Of a stretch of 64,000 bases of DNA, positions 60,731 through 64,000 are shown in pieces (the first letter of the stretch is position 1; each line of letters opens with the position of its first letter). This DNA comes from Diplonema papillatum (Eukaryota > Euglenozoa > Diplonemea > Diplonemida > Diplonemidae). Both the position numbers and the translations under genes were made by a program. The DNA lies in assembly GCA_030068145.1 (NCBI GenBank), contig JAPJBO010000074.1:124001-188000 (forward strand). The letters are read 5' to 3'. The notes beneath the pieces were generated by a model that did not search any database, was not told the origin of the DNA, and saw nothing but the letters and a program-made list of their open reading frames with translations.

Positions 60731-62863
60731 TCATGGGCACAGCATGTTCAACAACTCGTGCAAGATGGCGTCTTGAACGTAGGTGATGTGATGATTGTGA
60801 TCGAGGGACAAGTGAAGCATCGCGAGAGAGGGAGCAAACGTGTCGAGGACGGCGACGCCGTGCTCCCGCATGATCCGCGACGCGGCCTGGTTGAAGAGGT
60901 CGATGCGAGGGTTGGTGCGGTACTCGCCCTTCAGCTTCGAGAAGCGGCGCTGGTTGGGCGGGTACGCGGGCATCGTCGCCCAGATGAACCGCACCCCCGG
61001 CCGGCCCCGGCCCTCTTCCCGCGCGGCCCGCATCTCCCGCGCCACCTTCGCCACCGCGGCGGTGTACCGCGCGAAGGACCACCTCCCGACGTCTTCGAGG
61101 ACCTTCCCTTTCGGATCCTTGCCCCCTCCGCCCAACGCCCAGGACCCGAACCCGGCGACCACGACATCGTGCGTCTCCGCCAACTTCCGCATCGAGTGCT
61201 TTTCCAGGAGAATGTCGTTCACGAGGTCCAGCGTCGTGTTCCGCCCGACAGCCAACGAGAGCCCGTCCATCCGCTTCACCTCTGGGTCCCCCTCCGGCAG
61301 GTCGGGCGACAGGTAATTCGCGAGGAATGTGTGCGTGACGCGCGCGTGCGAGTCGCCGGTGAAGACGACCGCCTTCCCTTCGAGCGCTGCTGCCGTCTCG
61401 CTCGTGCGGAATCCGGGCAGGTGGCAGCCGATGGGCGACCACGCGTAGAGGGCCCTCGGGTCGGTCCGCTCGAAGTGCGCGAACGCCTCGGCTTCGGAGA
61501 CCGCCGGCGCGCTGCCCACGCGCACCCAGCGGCCGCGGAGCGGCGGCGGGCCGCCGGGGCCGTGCCGCGGGCACCGCGGCGATAAGGGCGGGGCGGCGGC
61601 GGCTGCCGCGAACTCCGGGCCGGCGCCGTCGGCGGCGGCCGCTGCCGTAGCCGGCTCCCCTCCTCCTCCTCCTCCTCCTACACCGATGGCTTCGGTGGCA
61701 ACCTTTCCTCTCACACCAGTCCCGCCGTCTGCTTCGGTGGCAACCTTTCCTCTCACACCAGTCCCGCCGTCTGCTTCGGTGGCAACCTTTGCTCTCACAC
61801 CAGTCCCGCCGTCTGCTTCGGTGGCAACCTTTCCTCTCACACCAGTCCCGCCGTCTGCTTCGGTGGCAACCTCTTCTCTCCCACCACTCCCACCGCCGGC
61901 TTCGGCTGCAACCTTTCCCTTTGCCTCTCCGCGGTGTTCGGCCGCGGCGCGGCCGGCGGCGCACGCGAGGGAAACGGTCGCGCGCGGGGTGAACTGGTCC
62001 CAGACGAAGTTTTTCGACGCGCGGAACCTGCTGGACCGCAGGTGCCTTCCCGCCGTGGGGTCGGCGAAGGCGTGCAGGTTGCGAGCCGGGTCGTGGTGCT
62101 GCGCGTCGACGAGGACCTTGGTCTTGGGGTCCTTCCGCTCGCTCAGGCGGAGGAGGGGATGCCGGGCCATGGGTGGCGTCACCGGCGCAACCTCGTTAAA
62201 CGCCTCGAAGCCCTCGTACCAGACTTCCGCCTCCACCCCGTAGACCTGGCCGTCCAGCAGACTCACGGGGACGTCGTACACACAATCCCCCAGGTACCTG
62301 ACCGCCGGCGTGAACACCTCGGCCCCGACCACCCGAAACCGTAAAGCCCAAGGGCCCCACTCCTTCTTCAGCCGGCCGGCTAGTTCGGGGTTTTTTGTGA
62401 CCTTCCCGGAGCGGGCCTCGTCGCAGGTTGTCTTCGTTTTCGCCCGCACGACGAACGCCCCCGTGCAGCCTTTGCGGCGGGGGTGGCCGCCGTGCTCCGG
62501 AACGCAAGCACACCACGACGTTCGATACGGCGTGCTGGGATCCTCGCCCTCCAGATCCACGCAATCCCGGGCGCAACTCGACGGGAGATCCGTCTCAGGG
62601 GAGCTGTCGGGAGTGTCGTGGTAGTATTGCCGCCAGCCGCGACGCTTGCCGGCGTTCCAACGCGGCGCCGTCGAAAGGACTGCCCCAGGGGCCCGGGTGC
62701 CTGCTCGGGCGAGTGATGGTGACGCTGCGCCGGCGGCTGGCGCAGCCGTGGGGTGCGGCGCCGGCAGCCCGGGCTCGCAGCCGCCGCCCAAAAAGCAGCG
62801 CAGCGCGAGGCTGACGACGGCGGCCGCCGCGCTGCCGGAGACCGCCCACCGCAGGCGCAGCAT
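60731..62863 (-). CDS. PC-esterase / SGNH-like type II membrane protein
   Basis: Single exon, 710 residues, start at 62863. The N-terminus MLRLRWAVSGSAAAAVVSLA is a signal anchor. A Cys-rich stalk and a beta-rich segment (YDVPVSLLDGQVYGVEAEVW) precede a low-complexity linker with five 14-residue repeats (KVATEADGGTGVRG). The C-terminal half has AVVFTGDSHARVTHTFLANY, the GDS nucleophile block, and near the end SLDHNHHIT, the second catalytic D-x-x-H block of the PC-esterase/NXPE/TBL-like fold. Members add or remove acyl groups on glycans in the Golgi or at the surface; the exact substrate is unknown. Family by motif, role inferred. Confidence 0.75.
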   Translation of the reverse strand: MLRLRWAVSGSAAAAVVSLALRCFLGGGCEPGLPAPHPTAAPAAGAASPSLARAGTRAPGAVLSTAPRWNAGKRRGWRQYYHDTPDSSPETDLPSSCARDCVDLEGEDPSTPYRTSWCACVPEHGGHPRRKGCTGAFVVRAKTKTTCDEARSGKVTKNPELAGRLKKEWGPWALRFRVVGAEVFTPAVRYLGDCVYDVPVSLLDGQVYGVEAEVWYEGFEAFNEVAPVTPPMARHPLLRLSERKDPKTKVLVDAQHHDPARNLHAFADPTAGRHLRSSRFRASKNFVWDQFTPRATVSLACAAGRAAAEHRGEAKGKVAAEAGGGSGGREEVATEADGGTGVRGKVATEADGGTGVRAKVATEADGGTGVRGKVATEADGGTGVRGKVATEAIGVGGGGGGGEPATAAAAADGAGPEFAAAAAAPPLSPRCPRHGPGGPPPLRGRWVRVGSAPAVSEAEAFAHFERTDPRALYAWSPIGCHLPGFRTSETAAALEGKAVVFTGDSHARVTHTFLANYLSPDLPEGDPEVKRMDGLSLAVGRNTTLDLVNDILLEKHSMRKLAETHDVVVAGFGSWALGGGGKDPKGKVLEDVGRWSFARYTAAVAKVAREMRAAREEGRGRPGVRFIWATMPAYPPNQRRFSKLKGEYRTNPRIDLFNQAASRIMREHGVAVLDTFAPSLAMLHLSLDHNHHITYVQDAILHELLNMLCP
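61689..61898. repeat. Five-unit 42-nt tandem repeat inside the esterase-like gene
   Basis: Units start at 61689, 61731, 61773, 61815 and 61857; the last is diverged. The period is 14 codons, so copy-number changes keep the frame. Confidence 0.92.
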
Positions 62864-62879
62864 TCCCCCTCCCCCACCC

Positions 62880-63849
62880 TCGGTCCTCGGCCGGCGGCTC
62901 GCCGCTTCCCTCGGTCGGCTTCACGGCGACCCTTATGCCCCTGCTGCGCCAGCCGGCATCAGCCCTGAGCAGCTTTATACGCAGAGGCGGGCTCTGAATT
63001 CCCACGAGACAAACGTTCCGCTACCCTTCGCTTTTTCTCACGAAAAGGGGGGGAGATTCTGCTTTGTGGGGTCAGGGTATGTTAGGCTTACCGACTCCAG
63101 CACATCGCGAGCCGCAAACGGACTCAAATATTTCCAGAAACCCTTTGCGGACAAAAGTATTCGTTGGGGGTTTCCGCCGCGCGTGAAAACTGCAGAATTG
63201 ACCACTCGCGGAAGCCTTTCGTTCGCGTTTTTCAGTTGAGGTGTGCGGACGGAAAGAGATAAGGAGAGAGGGGCGCATGTACGATGCAAGTTTACTCTAC
63301 GATCTAATCTCTAGGGAAACATAAGAAGGAACAGAACACCCGAGACCGTGAGAAAGTTGTCCACCTCGTGCTGAGGGAGAACGGCCAAGGGTGTTCTGGA
63401 ACAAGCTTTTGCGAAGAAGTGTAACGGTTAATCGAAGCATGCAGAATCGTGAGTTGGGGCTAGCAACGAGCCACAGAGATACAACATTGGTTGCTAGCAA
63501 CGCATTCCACAAGAGCACGGCTGACCGAAACATGACAGGGATCCCCCATTACAAGCAACCGAATTGGACGCCATTCGACAGACGAGCCCTAATACGTCAG
63601 GGTTTGATTGCGCATGATGACCGGCACATCACACAATGGCAGGCGCCGTTCATGCGGACTCATACCACGCGGCTTCGTTTGCTGTGGTGAATCGCTTCCA
63701 TGGCTATGCATACGGGTACCTGACGTCGTCTGTTCGAGGTGAACCAGGCGGTGATAACTGTGTGTGTGCACGTTGTAATTTGACCCGAGCAAGACTTGTC
63801 GTGCTGGTTCTTCACTCTTCCGCCGGCTTTGCGGCAGTGATGGAGCAAA
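62880..63849. other. Upstream flank of the esterase-like gene
   Basis: Contains a family E piece (63025-63095: CCTTCGCTTTTTCTCACGAA, then G-run). No supported gene on either strand. Confidence 0.4.
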
Positions 63850-64000
63850 ATAAGAGCTCGTCACTCGCACAACCGCGGCTGATACAAAACTAATGATGAT
63901 GCCGATGGGAAGGGAGAGTTGGTTTCGTTGAACGCAGTGCCTGATCGGTTTTTACGTGAAGCTGTATTCAGGACGCAAGTAAAAAGCCACGGTTTGCGGC
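63850..64000 (+). repeat. Repeat family B, cut by window end
   Basis: AGAGCTCGTCACTCGCACAA, CGGCTGATACAAAACTAATG and CGTTGAACGCAGTGCCTGAT continue to CACGGTTTGCGGC at the edge. Closest to the copies at 12108-12270 and 36835-36915. Confidence 0.9.

Overview
This window is nuclear DNA of a unicellular eukaryote. It is moderately GC-rich, with spliceosomal GT-AG introns (one GC-AG), poly-A-tailed LINE debris, many short dispersed repeats and genes separated by kilobases. Every host gene I can support (ten of ten, counting the GH53 pair as one) lies on the minus strand. Several encode flagellar or signalling proteins (adenylate kinase 7, a P2X-like channel, an EF-hand/WD40 protein), next to a plant-cell-wall galactanase (GH53). 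One-way gene arrays with cis-introns, a flagellate gene set and pectin-side-chain enzymes fit a euglenozoan of the diplonemid kind. A dinoflagellate or another flagellated protist cannot be excluded from sequence alone.

Layout. 1-6.15 kb: a two-exon ARF GTPase (3' end cut by the window edge) whose 5.9 kb intron holds the tail of one LINE, a long LINE ORF (endonuclease end, reverse transcriptase, RNase H) and a hAT transposase fragment. 7.4-8.5 kb: a perfect palindrome, a second hAT remnant and a repeat. 9.6-13.4 kb: adenylate kinase 7. 16.2-19.9 kb: a three-exon sugar nucleotidyltransferase-like gene. 22.3-22.9 kb: a two-domain pterin carbinolamine dehydratase with a stray copied fragment nearby. 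25.25-25.44 kb: a small inverted-repeat element. 27.1-29.0 kb: P2X-like channel. 29.3-33.9 kb: a 150-bp tandem repeat, then a tandem duplication of a GH53 galactanase with gene fragments. 35.4-37.6 kb: FkbM-type methyltransferase. 38.8-39.9 kb: FYVE/F-box-like protein. 41.5-43.0 kb: Fyv7/CCDC59-like ribosome-biogenesis protein. 43.8-47.3 kb: a decayed LINE with a restriction-enzyme-like endonuclease and two tRNA-like sequences. 48.6-59.6 kb: a four-exon gene of about 3,037 codons joining EF-hand, WD40, CLU-like and TPR regions. 60.7-62.9 kb: a membrane-anchored PC-esterase-like protein.

The strongest new observation is the 11 kb gene at 48.6-59.6 kb. All three junctions preserve the reading frame, the 54.9 kb exon has no start codon of its own, and the WD40 exon runs into repeat DNA if unspliced. 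Introns and intergenic DNA are filled by at least five short repeat families (called A-E here); family A has imperfect inverted ends and looks like a MITE. There is no operon logic linking the genes; the shared strand suggests co-directional, possibly polycistronic, transcription.
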